The notes beneath the pieces were generated by a model, which saw nothing but the letters and a program-made list of their open reading frames with translations, searched no databases and was not told the origin of the DNA. Below, in pieces: positions 8,676 to 16,269 of a stretch of 64,000 bases of DNA. The translations under genes were made by a program, and so were the position numbers. This stretch comes from JAJDXW01 sp965243335 (GTDB lineage Bacteria; Pseudomonadota; Gammaproteobacteria; HK1), in assembly GCA_965243335.1 (NCBI GenBank), contig OZ251545.1:806001-870000 (forward strand). Direction: 5' to 3'. The stretch's first letter is position 1, and every line of letters begins with the position of its first letter.

Positions 8676-8918
8676 ATGGCCCGGGCCACTCTCGACGCCC
8701 GCCGGCTGCTCTGCCCCCTCCCGGTCATCCGCACCCAGGAGCGGGTCAAGGGGCTCCGGCCCGGCGACACCCTGGAGGTGACCTGCACCGATCCGGGGGC
8801 GCTCCACGACATCCCCGCCTGGTGCCGCCTGAACGGCCACCGCTTCGCGGGCGCCGCGGACGGGGCCGGCCACGAGCTCGTCCTCACCATCGTCGTCGGG
8901 GGCGGCGGCGACGGCTGA
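8676..8918 (+). CDS. TusA-family sulfurtransferase
   Basis: An 80-residue protein with the TusA signature LLCPLPVIRTQE; its Cys-Pro carries persulfide sulfur. The length is that of the family. TusA proteins pass sulfur from cysteine desulfurases or rhodaneses to tRNA thiolation, molybdenum cofactor assembly or, in sulfur oxidisers, to DsrEFH/DsrC. The adjacent PP-loop gene suggests tRNA or base thiolation. The Dsr-type genes near 19-22 kb leave sulfur oxidation possible. It starts with ATG at 8676, with GGGGG just upstream. Confidence 0.88.
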   Translation: MARATLDARRLLCPLPVIRTQERVKGLRPGDTLEVTCTDPGALHDIPAWCRLNGHRFAGAADGAGHELVLTIVVGGGGDG

Positions 8919-9052
8919 CGGGTTCCCCGCCGACGGCGGCGCGGTGCCGTTCGAGACTGCCGCCCCGGCGCAGGACGCGACCGGCTGACCGATCCAGCAG
9001 TGGCCCCCACCGCCCTGCGCCGCGCGGCGGCGGGTGCGACCCGGCGTTCTGG

Positions 9053-9295
9053 ATGGAAGGCGTGCTCCGGATCTCCGAGCCGATGCGGACCGGCAAGCAT
9101 GAATGGCGGCTGGCGCCGTACCGCGGCGCTTCCCTGCACTACGTCGGCGCGGAGGGGGACGAAGCGCCGCAGGGGCGGTGGGCCGATCGCCCCGGCCGCT
9201 GCGTGGGCTACGAACGGCGGCGCACGCCGGACCCGGAGCGGTGGCGGCGCGAGACCGAGTGGCCGCGCTGCGACGCGAACGACGGTCAGTTCTGA
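9053..9295 (+). CDS. hypothetical protein, 80 aa
   Basis: The ORF reads MEGVLRISEPMRTGKHEWRL at its start and is rich in Arg, Glu, Trp and Tyr, a mix more like protein than a GC-rich shadow frame. No domain was recognised and no strong ribosome-binding site is visible. It is followed directly, on the other strand, by a transposase remnant, so it may itself be a fragment. Confidence 0.3.
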   Translation: MEGVLRISEPMRTGKHEWRLAPYRGASLHYVGAEGDEAPQGRWADRPGRCVGYERRRTPDPERWRRETEWPRCDANDGQF

Positions 9296-9442
9296 AGTTG
9301 CCCCGCTTTCGCAGGGGCAGGCTCTGGTGGGTCGCGAACATGCGCTCGCATCGCCCTCGCGCTTGCGGGGAGTACGCGGGGATCACCTCGACGCCGGGAT
9401 GGCGCATCGCGCGCCCGAACCGGGTGGGACGCTGGTGGTGAA
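9296..9442 (-). pseudogene. fragment of an integrase-core (ISNCY-like) transposase
   Basis: The minus strand encodes about 45 residues including FGRAMRHPGVEVIPAYSP and QARGRCERMFATHQ. This matches the pattern GRALxxLGIxxIPAYSPQARGRSER near the third acidic residue of ISNCY/IS481-type DDE transposases. The rest of the transposase is missing on both sides. It marks an old insertion in the accessory strip upstream of the peptide genes. Confidence 0.6.
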
Positions 9443-9530
9443 CCACACGGCAAGATAATTCATCGCAGTCAGTAGATACGGGCTTGGGACAAACCGCCCC
9501 CTGGCTCCCAATCTTCATGAGGGGCAGTGA

Positions 9531-9755
9531 GTGGCAAAGTGCCATCTGCGATCGGGCTGCGTGCTCCTGTTCAACACGATCTTCCCCATCGACGCGCTCT
9601 CCGGCTCCGCCATACGGCCGGGAGCCGTGGTCGCCTACTTCACCCAGGCCCTCGTCGCGTTCGGAGTGGGGACCATCCTGTTCGGCGTCGCCGGGCTGGC
9701 GGACAGGGTGCGCGAGCTGCGCGCCGGCCCCGCCCGCGATGCGGAGGAGGCCTGA
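9531..9755 (+). CDS. small membrane protein, 74 aa
   Basis: One hydrophobic segment (VVAYFTQALVAFGVGTILFG) is followed by a charged tail (LADRVRELRAGPARDAEEA). A GTG start at 9531 has GAGGGG about 7 bases upstream. No family was recognised. The ORF at 9757 follows after one base, so the two may be translated together. Genes of this kind are easily missed, and the call rests on the membrane segment, the ribosome-binding site and the tandem layout. Confidence 0.45.
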   Translation: MAKCHLRSGCVLLFNTIFPIDALSGSAIRPGAVVAYFTQALVAFGVGTILFGVAGLADRVRELRAGPARDAEEA

Positions 9756-9756
9756 C

Positions 9757-9861
9757 GTGAACGCGGACGCCGCCTGGAGCTTCCTGCTCGGCGCAGTCGT
9801 CGGCGCCCCGCTCTTCGTGCTCGGCGTCGTCCTCGCCATGGTCGGGCTGCGCCCGAGCTGA
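9757..9861 (+). CDS. tiny membrane protein, 34 aa
   Basis: A GTG-started ORF preceded by GGAGGAGG at the right distance. The product is almost entirely one membrane helix (WSFLLGAVVGAPLFVLGVVL). It lies one base after the stop of the 74-residue membrane protein. No family was recognised. The strong ribosome-binding site and the clean hydrophobic helix argue against chance. Confidence 0.45.
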   Translation: MNADAAWSFLLGAVVGAPLFVLGVVLAMVGLRPS

Positions 9862-9881
9862 CACGGCCAAGGAGAATGTCC

Positions 9882-10005
9882 ATGAGACACGCTCTCGCCC
9901 TCGCCTTTGCCGGCCTCCCTCGCGGCGGGGAGCGCCGCCGCCTTCGGACGGAGCTGCACGACCTTCGACTACGGCGGCGGGGTCCTGCAAACGCAGTGCT
10001 ACTGA
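9882..10005 (+). pseudogene. small secreted peptide gene with an apparent frameshift
   Basis: After AAGGAGA, an ATG at 9882 begins MRHALALAFAGL, like a signal peptide. Near 9920 the reading appears to shift by one base. The other frame then continues AAGSAAAFGRSCTTFDYGGG and ends QTQCY at a TGA (10003-10005). Read together this would be a signal peptide, an Ala-x-Ala-type cleavage region and a mature peptide of about 20 residues with two Cys. As given, the sequence is out of frame, by real decay or by a sequencing error. Confidence 0.35.
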
Positions 10006-10136
10006 GCCGGACGCTCTTCGAAACGAGACGCCGTCGCGCCCGCCGCCCGTAGCACGGCGGCCACCACGGCCCCGTATGGCCCCCCCGGCTTGCGCGGCGG
10101 CAGGCAGTGGGCGCCGCAGAGCGCTCCCATTGGCGG

Positions 10137-10169
10137 TAGCGGGTCAGCTTGAAATTGGCTTGCAACTCG
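10137..10169 (+). repeat. possible insertion-sequence tip remnant (motif copy 1)
   Basis: GTAGCGGGTCAGCTTGAAAT is followed within 20 bases by a second ATTCGAAATTGG-like stretch (CTTGAAATTGG and CTCGAAATTGG). Related strings occur at 10641-10663 (minus strand, GTAGGGGGTCGGTTTGAAAC) and near 10708-10730 (plus strand, GCAGCGGGTCAGCTCGAAAG). The three flank the NHLP peptide gene. They look like decayed ends of a mobile element, but no transposase matching them is visible. Confidence 0.35.
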
Positions 10170-10259
10170 AAATTGGGGTTGACCGCGCGGCGCCCTCTTC
10201 CGTCTTCTCCCCCTCCTGCCGCCATCCCCGCGGTACCGGCCAACGCCAGGAGACAGACG

Positions 10260-10544
10260 GTGCAGACACCCCATGAAATGCGTACCCGCATCATCGAGAA
10301 GGCGGGGAACGACCCGGGCTACCGGGCGAAGCTCCTCGACGATCCCAACGCCGCCGTAGGCGAGGAGCTCGGGGTCTCCCTCCCCGGCTCCCTCTCCATC
10401 CACGTCCACGAAGAAGGCGCTGCGACTCTGCACCTGGTCCTGCCGCCTTCCAGCCGCCTGAGCGAGCCCGACCTGCGGACCGTCGCCGGCGCGTCCGCCG
10501 AATGGGCCGAGGCCTGGAAGGAGTTCAACCATATCGACTGGTAG
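10260..10544 (+). CDS. NHLP (nitrile hydratase-like leader) RiPP precursor peptide
   Basis: A 94-residue peptide. Residues 8-63 follow the NHLP leader pattern: a helix with DPGYRAKLLDDPNAAVGEEL, then GVSLPGSLSIHVHEEG and TLHLVLPP. The leader ends in LSEPDLRTVAGA (67-78), equivalent to the LSDEELEAVAGG that precedes cleavage in this family. The predicted core is the last 16 residues, SAEWAEAWKEFNHIDW, with three Trp, one Ser and no Cys. The GTG start at 10260 is supported by AGGAGA 6-7 bases upstream. No modifying enzyme (YcaO, radical SAM, lanthionine synthetase), peptidase or C39 transporter is encoded within the window, so the precursor is orphan here. Confidence 0.8.
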   Translation: MQTPHEMRTRIIEKAGNDPGYRAKLLDDPNAAVGEELGVSLPGSLSIHVHEEGAATLHLVLPPSSRLSEPDLRTVAGASAEWAEAWKEFNHIDW

Positions 10545-10822
10545 CGTCCGGGCGTCTGTCCTGCGTACGGCACAGGGGCGGCGACCGCCGCCCCTTGCCT
10601 TCCCCTGCTCGTGCTCCGGGCGGAGCGCTGCCCGCTTGTCCACGTTTCAAACCGACCCCCTACTCCATCCATTGGCCCGTCCAGGCCCTCCGGGCGTTCG
10701 TTCCCGGGCAGCGGGTCAGCTCGAAAGCGGCCCACTACCCGCTCCCGGACCGCCCTCCCTCCAGCCAGCCGACCGAGCCGCCTCCCTGTTACCATCGCCC
10801 GCCCTTCCCCCGAGGCTCCCCC

Positions 10823-11455
10823 GTGCCCGCCATCGTCTACGTGCTCTCCAACCCCGCGATGCCCGGGCTCGTCAAGATCGGCCGCACCAGCCGCGACCGT
10901 CTCCAGTCGAGGATGAACGAACTCCACGGGACCGGCGTCCCGCTCCCCTTCCGCTGCGAGTGCGCGGTCGAGGTCGAGGTCGAGGACGAGCGCGGCGCGG
11001 ACGTCGAGATCGCCCTGCACGAGGCGTTCGCGACGCAGCGCGTGAGCCCGTCGCGGGAGTTCTTCCAGCTCCCGCCCGAACAGCCAGCGGCCATCCTGCG
11101 CGTGGTGGGCGGGGTGGACGTGACCCCCCGGATCGAGGATGCGACCGCCGCCTCGGACGAGCTCGGGCGGAACGCGGCGAGGCGCTTCCGTCCGCGTCGG
11201 CCGAATCACGACTTCGAGGAGATGCAGATCCCGGACGGCTCCGAGCTCGTGGGCCCAGGAGGGGCTGTCGCAGTCGTCTGCTCCCCCCGCAAGGTGCGTT
11301 ACGAGGGTGAGGAGACCGGGCTCACCCGGGCCACCGGCATGGCGCTCGTCCGGGCCGGCCAAGAGCCGATCGTCCGCAACCCCTGTACGTATTGGTCGTT
11401 CCAGGACCGTTCGTTGGACGACATCTACAACGAGGCCTACGGACCTCCGGGCTGA
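10823..11455 (+). CDS. GIY-YIG nuclease family protein (T5orf172/Mug113 type)
   Basis: 210 residues with a GTG start. The N-terminus IVYVLSNPAMPGLVKIGRTS is the GIY-YIG variant of the T5orf172/Mug113 group (YVL in place of GIY, VKIG in place of YVG). A conserved Arg follows in DRLQSRMNEL and a catalytic Glu is likely in SREFFQL. The second half (IPDGSELV, VRYEGEETGLTRAT, YWSFQDRSLDDIYNEAY) resembles the C-terminal domain often joined to this nuclease. The role is unknown: phage, mobile-element or defence contexts are common. It lies 280 bp after the RiPP precursor, and a functional link is not implied. Confidence 0.75.
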   Translation: MPAIVYVLSNPAMPGLVKIGRTSRDRLQSRMNELHGTGVPLPFRCECAVEVEVEDERGADVEIALHEAFATQRVSPSREFFQLPPEQPAAILRVVGGVDVTPRIEDATAASDELGRNAARRFRPRRPNHDFEEMQIPDGSELVGPGGAVAVVCSPRKVRYEGEETGLTRATGMALVRAGQEPIVRNPCTYWSFQDRSLDDIYNEAYGPPG

Positions 11456-11583
11456 GCCCCCGCCTCGCGCACCCGGGGGCGTCCCTTCCCGGAACTCATC
11501 CCACCTCCCGCCTCCGCCCGGAGCGCCGCGGGCGGGCCGGCCCGGAGAAGGGCCGAACGGGGGAGCGGATCGAGGCCGCGTTC

Positions 11584-11931
11584 GTGGTGCGCCTCCCCGA
11601 GTCCCTGCGCACGAGCCGCCCCGGAGACGCGGAGGACGCGGTGCAGGAAGCATCCTGCGGACTCAAGATCTGCGCGTCGAACGCGGACGGGACGCACCGG
11701 ACGGTCTGGCCGCAAGCCCCCGGGGAATGGGCGGCGGCGAGCCTCCCGACCCTCGTCGATCTCTTCGAGGTCGCCGGGCTCTCCGAGCGCAAGGTCGCCG
11801 AGAGCCTGGACATGATGGAGACGGCGGTGAGAAGCACGGCCGCGATGCTGAGAGCCGAAGAGGAGGGCTACCCGGACCAGGGGAGGAAGATCGGCGCCGC
11901 GCTCCACCAGAAGGAGGGGGAACGGACCTGA
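11584..11931 (+). CDS. hypothetical protein, about 115 aa, possibly frameshifted at its 3' end
   Basis: From a GTG at 11584 the product contains a helical stretch LVDLFEVAGLSERKVAESLD and MMETAVRSTAAMLRAEEE. No domain was recognised. Just before the stop, an overlapping frame continues into LKVEDVWTTTLAPGLDAMRK and stops at 12011. A single-base change near 11915 would join the two into one protein of about 140 residues. The start is uncertain. Confidence 0.4.
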   Translation: MVRLPESLRTSRPGDAEDAVQEASCGLKICASNADGTHRTVWPQAPGEWAAASLPTLVDLFEVAGLSERKVAESLDMMETAVRSTAAMLRAEEEGYPDQGRKIGAALHQKEGERT

Positions 11932-12157
11932 AGGTCGAGGACGTCTGGACGACGACGTTGGCGCCCGGACTGGACGCGATGCGCAAGGAGAGAGGAAGGA
12001 AAGACGGATGAGGGCTGCCGTCGGGAGACGGGAAGGCAGGGAAAGGCGGACGGGGCGCGCCGACTTCGCGCCGCCGCCGCTCCGATCCGCCGCCAGGTGG
12101 TAGGCGCGGGCGTTGGCGGCGGACGCCCCGGCAGCTTCACACCGGAGGGGCGCCCTG

Positions 12158-12417
12158 ATGAACGAGTCCGCCACCATGCACACCGGGCCGCTCGGCTCCA
12201 CCGTCCACGTCCTTCGCGCCGACCCGGCCACCGTTGCCGCCCTCGCCGCCCTCGACTGGAGCCGGTTCTTCCGCCGGGTCTGCCTGGACCCGGTGCGAGG
12301 GGTCGTCACCCCGACGTCGCCCTCGCGCCCGCACGAAGACCTGACGGGGATGCTCGACCACGTCGTGGACGCCGCGGTGGGAAAATGGCGCCCACGGACG
12401 CCGGAGGAACAGCGGGC
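12158..12417 (+). pseudogene. possible N-terminal fragment of a Uma2-like protein
   Basis: An ATG at 12158 preceded by GGAGGGG opens a frame encoding VHVLRADPATVAALAALDW and then VTPTSPSRPHEDLTGMLDHV. The latter resembles the SPS-xxHE-xxxxxLxxLV region of Uma2 (PD-(D/E)XK-like) proteins. The frame stays open to 12769, but beyond about 12420 it lies under the well-supported fic gene in another frame and looks like a shadow. It is therefore more likely a remnant or a short leader gene than a full protein. Confidence 0.3.
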
Positions 12418-13626
12418 ATGGCGATCAGGCCCTGGCGGCGCCTCGCGCCACTCGATCCGGAAGAGCGGGACCCGGCCGACCCGGAGCTCGAAGCGGATCT
12501 GCGCGCCTGGCGCGCCGCCCGGAGCACGGGTCCGGGAAGCCGCATCGGGGAGCGGACGGCGGAGGTCTGGGCCCGCGATCGCCAGCGCCGGTTCGCGATC
12601 GAGACGGGTGAGATCGAAGGCGTCTATCGGCTCCGGCGCGAGGCGAAGGAGCGGCTGGCGCGCGAGGGGCTCGAGACCGTCCGGGCGCGGGACCAGACCG
12701 AGCCCCGCCATCCGGAGAGCCGCCTGCGGGCGCTCCTGCTCGACGAGCTGGCCGCCCTGGAGCGGATGATGGATCACGCCCGAAGCGGCGCTCCGCTCGA
12801 TACGGACGAGGTCCGGGGATGGCAGGCGAGGGCCACCCGCCATCAGGGCGATCGCCTGGTGGAGATCGGCGGGGAGGCGGAAGGGGAGACCTTGACGCGG
12901 GTCCGCGTGCCGACGACGCCGGGGAAGTACAAGACGAACGAGAACGTCGTCGTCTCCGGCGGCGTCGAGTACGGGTTCTGCCCCGCGGGCGAGGTGGAGC
13001 GGGAGCTCCAGGCGATGCTGCGGGTCGCCGCGGAGCAGCAGGAGGGGCCGAGGAGCACCGCCGCGTGCGGGGCGTGGATGCACGCGGCGTTCAACGCGAT
13101 CCATCCGTTCCCGGACGGGAACGGGAGGACGGGCCGCCTCTTGCTCGCCTGGGTCTACCTGCGGCGCGGGGAGCCGCCCCCGATCGTCCATGATGAAGCG
13201 CGCGGGGAATACTTCGCGGCGATGCGGGCGGCGCACGGAGGCAGGGTCGAAGGGCTTCGCGATCTGGTGCACGAGAACGCGGCGGCCATGCTGAAACTCC
13301 ACCTCATGGAGGCGGCGACGGCGAACGGCGGCCCGGGGGCGGCCCCGCTCGTGCGGCGGATCGCCGCCCTCAAGGCGCTGGACCCGAACGGAGGCGTGCT
13401 GGCCGAGGTGGCCGTAGAGGGGGTGGACCTCTACTGGCGCGCCGGAAGCAACGCCGACCTGGTGACGTCGATCGTCGCGAGCGTCCCGGACGAGCTGGCG
13501 ATACGGGCGCTCGTCGAGAGCGGGGAGAAGACCGCCGGCGAGGCGGAGACGCTCGGGCGGGAGGTGCGTCGTCGCCGCGCAGCGCTGCCCCGCGGCAATC
13601 GCGGCAATCGACGCGGGGAAGGTTGA
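12418..13626 (+). CDS. fic: Fic domain protein (probable AMP transferase) with N-terminal inhibitory motif
   Basis: 402 residues. The Fic active-site loop HPFPDGNGRTGR spans residues 229-240 and fits HxFx(D/E)GNGRxxR completely, so catalysis is expected: transfer of AMP or a related group to a target hydroxyl. Residues 63-68, TGEIEG, fit the (S/T)xxxE(G/N) inhibitory helix, placing it in class II, where the helix is N-terminal in the same chain. A C-terminal region (RIAALKALDPNGGVLAEVAV) is probably helix-turn-helix-like. GGAGGA lies about 11 bases before the ATG at 12418; an ATG at 12385 is an alternative. Many such proteins are regulated by self-AMPylation, but the target here is unknown. 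Confidence 0.88.
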   Translation: MAIRPWRRLAPLDPEERDPADPELEADLRAWRAARSTGPGSRIGERTAEVWARDRQRRFAIETGEIEGVYRLRREAKERLAREGLETVRARDQTEPRHPESRLRALLLDELAALERMMDHARSGAPLDTDEVRGWQARATRHQGDRLVEIGGEAEGETLTRVRVPTTPGKYKTNENVVVSGGVEYGFCPAGEVERELQAMLRVAAEQQEGPRSTAACGAWMHAAFNAIHPFPDGNGRTGRLLLAWVYLRRGEPPPIVHDEARGEYFAAMRAAHGGRVEGLRDLVHENAAAMLKLHLMEAATANGGPGAAPLVRRIAALKALDPNGGVLAEVAVEGVDLYWRAGSNADLVTSIVASVPDELAIRALVESGEKTAGEAETLGREVRRRRAALPRGNRGNRRGEG

Positions 13627-13827
13627 GCGGGAGCGACGTCTCGCCCGCGGCCCCCGCTCGGCTCTCCGACCCGCGCGCCGTCCCGCCTCTATGGCGCCCA
13701 GCCGTGAATCGCCGCCGCCCTTCGGAGGTCAGGCGTCTTCTCACGCCGCGGCATCTCCTCCCTTCCGGTTCTCGGGAGCCGGCATTCCATGCCGGGAACG
13801 CCGGGGGCGGGGGGAGCGGCCCCGCGC

Positions 13828-14853
13828 TCAGGCGGGGCCGTCGCGGTAGCCGTAGGGGGCGGTCTCCGCCTCGCACGCCTGCCACGCGCCGATGGCCCCG
13901 TTGGTGTCGAGGCTCCCGAGGCAGACCGCCGCCACGGACACCGCGAGCTTCAGGCCCCGCGCCACCGGCCAGCCTTCGTGCAGGCCGTAGACGAGGCCGG
14001 CCGCGAAGGCGTCGCCCGCCCCCACCGCGCTCACGATGCGCGAGTCGGGCCACCGCACGGAGGGCTGCGCGTGGAGGGCCCCCGCCTCGTCGACCGCGAC
14101 CGCCCCCTCCGGGAAGTGGATGGCGGCCACCTGCCGCACCCCGAGCTCGCGGAGGCGCCGGCACGCCCGGCCCGCCGCCTCCCAGTCGAGCGCGCCGCCC
14201 GGACGGAGCTCGATCCCGCTCACCGCCTCGCCCTCGAGGTCGTTGATGACGAGGCTGTCGAGGAGCGGCAGGCAGGGGAGCACGATGGGCCGGACGACCT
14301 CCGCGTCGAGGCTCGCCATCTCCATGTTGGTGCGGAAGCCGAGCGCGCGCGCCCGTGCGAGCACCCGGGTCCAGCCGTTGCCGCCGCCGCCCGGATCGGG
14401 CCGGTCCAGGCGCGGGTGGAGCCCCGGCGCCCCGACGTGGAAGATCCGGCACCGCGACCCGCCCGGGTCCACGTGGCCCTCGTCCAGCAGGTCGGCGCAT
14501 CCCCGGAAGCAGAAGAAGGTCCGCCGCCCGTTCGCCTCCGAGGTCATGACCTGCACGTAGATCTGGGGGGCCTCCCGGGTGAGGGCCATCCCGTCCGGCG
14601 CGATCCCGTGCCGGGCGAGCGCGTCGAGGACCACCTGGCCGTTCTCGTCGTCGCCGAGGAGGCCCTGGCACTCGACCCGCAGCGAGGGGTCGAGGCGGCG
14701 CAGGTTCGCCGCGATGTTGTAGCCCGGCCCGCCCGCCGCGAGCTGCCGGGAGGTGATGAAGGTCGCGTGGTCCTCGGCCGGATAGGACTCGATCGCCAGG
14801 TTGTGATCGGTGATGAACGACCCGAAGGTCAGGATCCCGCTTCGCTCCGTCAT
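13828..14853 (-). CDS. PfkB-family carbohydrate kinase
   Basis: 341 residues. The ribokinase-family N-terminal glycine motif is present as AAGGPGYNIAANLRRLD, and the C-terminal catalytic signature as SAVGAGDAFAAGLVYGL, with the base Asp in GAGD. The family phosphorylates sugars or nucleosides. The conserved TEVxLD-type region is replaced by INDLEGEAVSG. The gene lies just downstream of an aldolase-like gene in the same direction, suggesting that one phosphorylates and the other cleaves a common sugar intermediate. The substrate is not evident. Confidence 0.85.
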   Translation of the reverse strand: MTERSGILTFGSFITDHNLAIESYPAEDHATFITSRQLAAGGPGYNIAANLRRLDPSLRVECQGLLGDDENGQVVLDALARHGIAPDGMALTREAPQIYVQVMTSEANGRRTFFCFRGCADLLDEGHVDPGGSRCRIFHVGAPGLHPRLDRPDPGGGGNGWTRVLARARALGFRTNMEMASLDAEVVRPIVLPCLPLLDSLVINDLEGEAVSGIELRPGGALDWEAAGRACRRLRELGVRQVAAIHFPEGAVAVDEAGALHAQPSVRWPDSRIVSAVGAGDAFAAGLVYGLHEGWPVARGLKLAVSVAAVCLGSLDTNGAIGAWQACEAETAPYGYRDGPA

Positions 14854-14953
14854 CCGGTTCGCCCCCTTCTTCCGGTTCTCCCGCTCTCCGGCTCGTCTCC
14901 CGAGCCCGTCTCCCGTCTTCCGGCGCCGCCGCCCGGGCCTCCGGCGCGATGGT

Positions 14954-15063
14954 CGGCTCCGTGATCCGGAGGTCCGTGCGCGGGGAGCGCCAGGCGCACC
15001 CGCACTATTCCGGGAGGTCCGGGAGGCGCTGATCGAGGGCCGGCTCCGTGATCCGGAGGTCCT
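14954..15063. repeat. 20-bp direct repeat at the 3' end of the aldolase gene
   Basis: GGCTCCGTGATCCGGAGGTC occurs at about 14954-14973 and again at about 15043-15062. The right copy encodes DLRITEP at the C-terminus of the aldolase-like protein; the left copy lies just after its stop and would again read DLRITEP. This is a short tail duplication that has left a vestigial second C-terminus in the gap before the kinase. Confidence 0.6.
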
Positions 15064-16015
15064 CGTGGAGCGGGCGGCGGGGGGCCAGGCCCTCCGCCCG
15101 GATCGCCGCGTGGTACTCCCCGACGGCCTCCTCCGGCGAGAGCTCCCCGTCGACCACCCGGCGCATGTGGCGGACCATCTCGAGAGGCGATTCGGCGAGC
15201 TTGATCTTGCGCCCGAACAGGGCCACCCGGGCCCCGTCGCGCTGGGCGTCGGCGAGGAGCTGGAACGTGTCGCGGTTGGTGCCGGCCGCCCCGCCGAGGA
15301 TCCCGACGACGAGCTCGGGGTCGTAGGAGCAGAGCTCGGACATCGAGCGCGGGCCGTTGTAGGCGATCTTGAGGAAGAGGGGGCGCTCGGCTCGGGTGAG
15401 CCCCGCGAGGGCGCGCAGGATGCAGTCCCCGACGTAGGCCCCGGTCTCCTCCAGGGAGGCGAAGCCCGTGTCCACGTTGGGGTTGAACACCTCCAGGAAG
15501 TAGCGCATCCCGCGCCGCTCCGCCTCCTCGCGGAAGGCCGCGAACGCCTCGAGGCTCCGGAGGTCGTCCTCGACCCGGTTGTTGAAGGTGATCGAGTAGA
15601 GGCCGAGGTCGCATCCGAGGTCGCGTGCCCGGGCGAGGGAGGCGGTCCGGAACGGCCGCGACGGCTCGCTCGGGTACGCCCCGCCCCGGATCCCCCAGAT
15701 GTCCGTCGTGTCGTTGACCCGCATCGCGGGGGTGACCCGGGAGGCCGCGAAGAGGTCGCGCCCGATCCGCTCCAGGGTCGAGAGCGAGACGAGCATCACG
15801 TCGACGATGCCCTGCCGGGTGACGGCGCGGACCTCGTCGAGGTATCCGGCGAGGGGGCGGTACTCGTCGAGGGGGAGGCCGTCCGCGCCGCGCTCCGGCC
15901 CCGGCGCGGGCCGCCCGCCGCCCATGTCCGCGTCCTTCGCGTCCGCGATGATGAAGTCCGCCTTCGCGCCGCTTCCCCGGAGGATCGCGCCGAGCTTCCG
16001 ATCGAGTGTCTTCAT
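15005..16015 (-). CDS. class I (DeoC/LacD-like) aldolase family protein
   Basis: 336 residues. A TIM-barrel aldolase pattern is suggested by DVMLVSLSTLERIGRDLF near the start, a probable Schiff-base Lys in RPLFLKIAYNGP, and a phosphate-binding loop LVVGILGGAAGTNRDTFQLL. The family cleaves or condenses phosphorylated sugars through a lysine imine. The precise substrate cannot be assigned. The PfkB kinase 150 bp downstream on the same strand supports a sugar-phosphate pathway. ATG at 16015 is used. The gene is divergent from the Rieske oxygenase. Confidence 0.65.
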   Translation of the reverse strand: MKTLDRKLGAILRGSGAKADFIIADAKDADMGGGRPAPGPERGADGLPLDEYRPLAGYLDEVRAVTRQGIVDVMLVSLSTLERIGRDLFAASRVTPAMRVNDTTDIWGIRGGAYPSEPSRPFRTASLARARDLGCDLGLYSITFNNRVEDDLRSLEAFAAFREEAERRGMRYFLEVFNPNVDTGFASLEETGAYVGDCILRALAGLTRAERPLFLKIAYNGPRSMSELCSYDPELVVGILGGAAGTNRDTFQLLADAQRDGARVALFGRKIKLAESPLEMVRHMRRVVDGELSPEEAVGEYHAAIRAEGLAPRRPLHEDLRITEPALDQRLPDLPE

Positions 16016-16269
16016 GTGTCTGGGTTCCCGTTTCGTTCCGCTGGCGCTGTTCGGCCGGTACGGTTGCGCCCGTTTCGTCCCGCCCGCGCCGACGCGCGCC
16101 GCGCCGCCTCCCGCCCCTTCCTCCCGGGTCCGTAGTATGCTCCGTCGGGCCGCCGGCCGGGGGCAGTGCGGAGCGCCGGCCGGAGCCCGGAGCTTCCGCC
16201 CGACCCCGCCCGCTCCCGGCGCGGGGAGCGGCGGGGCGGGCCGGCGGGTCGAGTATGGAGGGGCCTTCG

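Noticed and set aside
13818..13838. A GGCCCCGC/GCGGGGCC hairpin as terminator between fic and the kinase
   Set aside because: It overlaps the kinase stop codon and has no T tract. Such stems are frequent by chance at this GC content.
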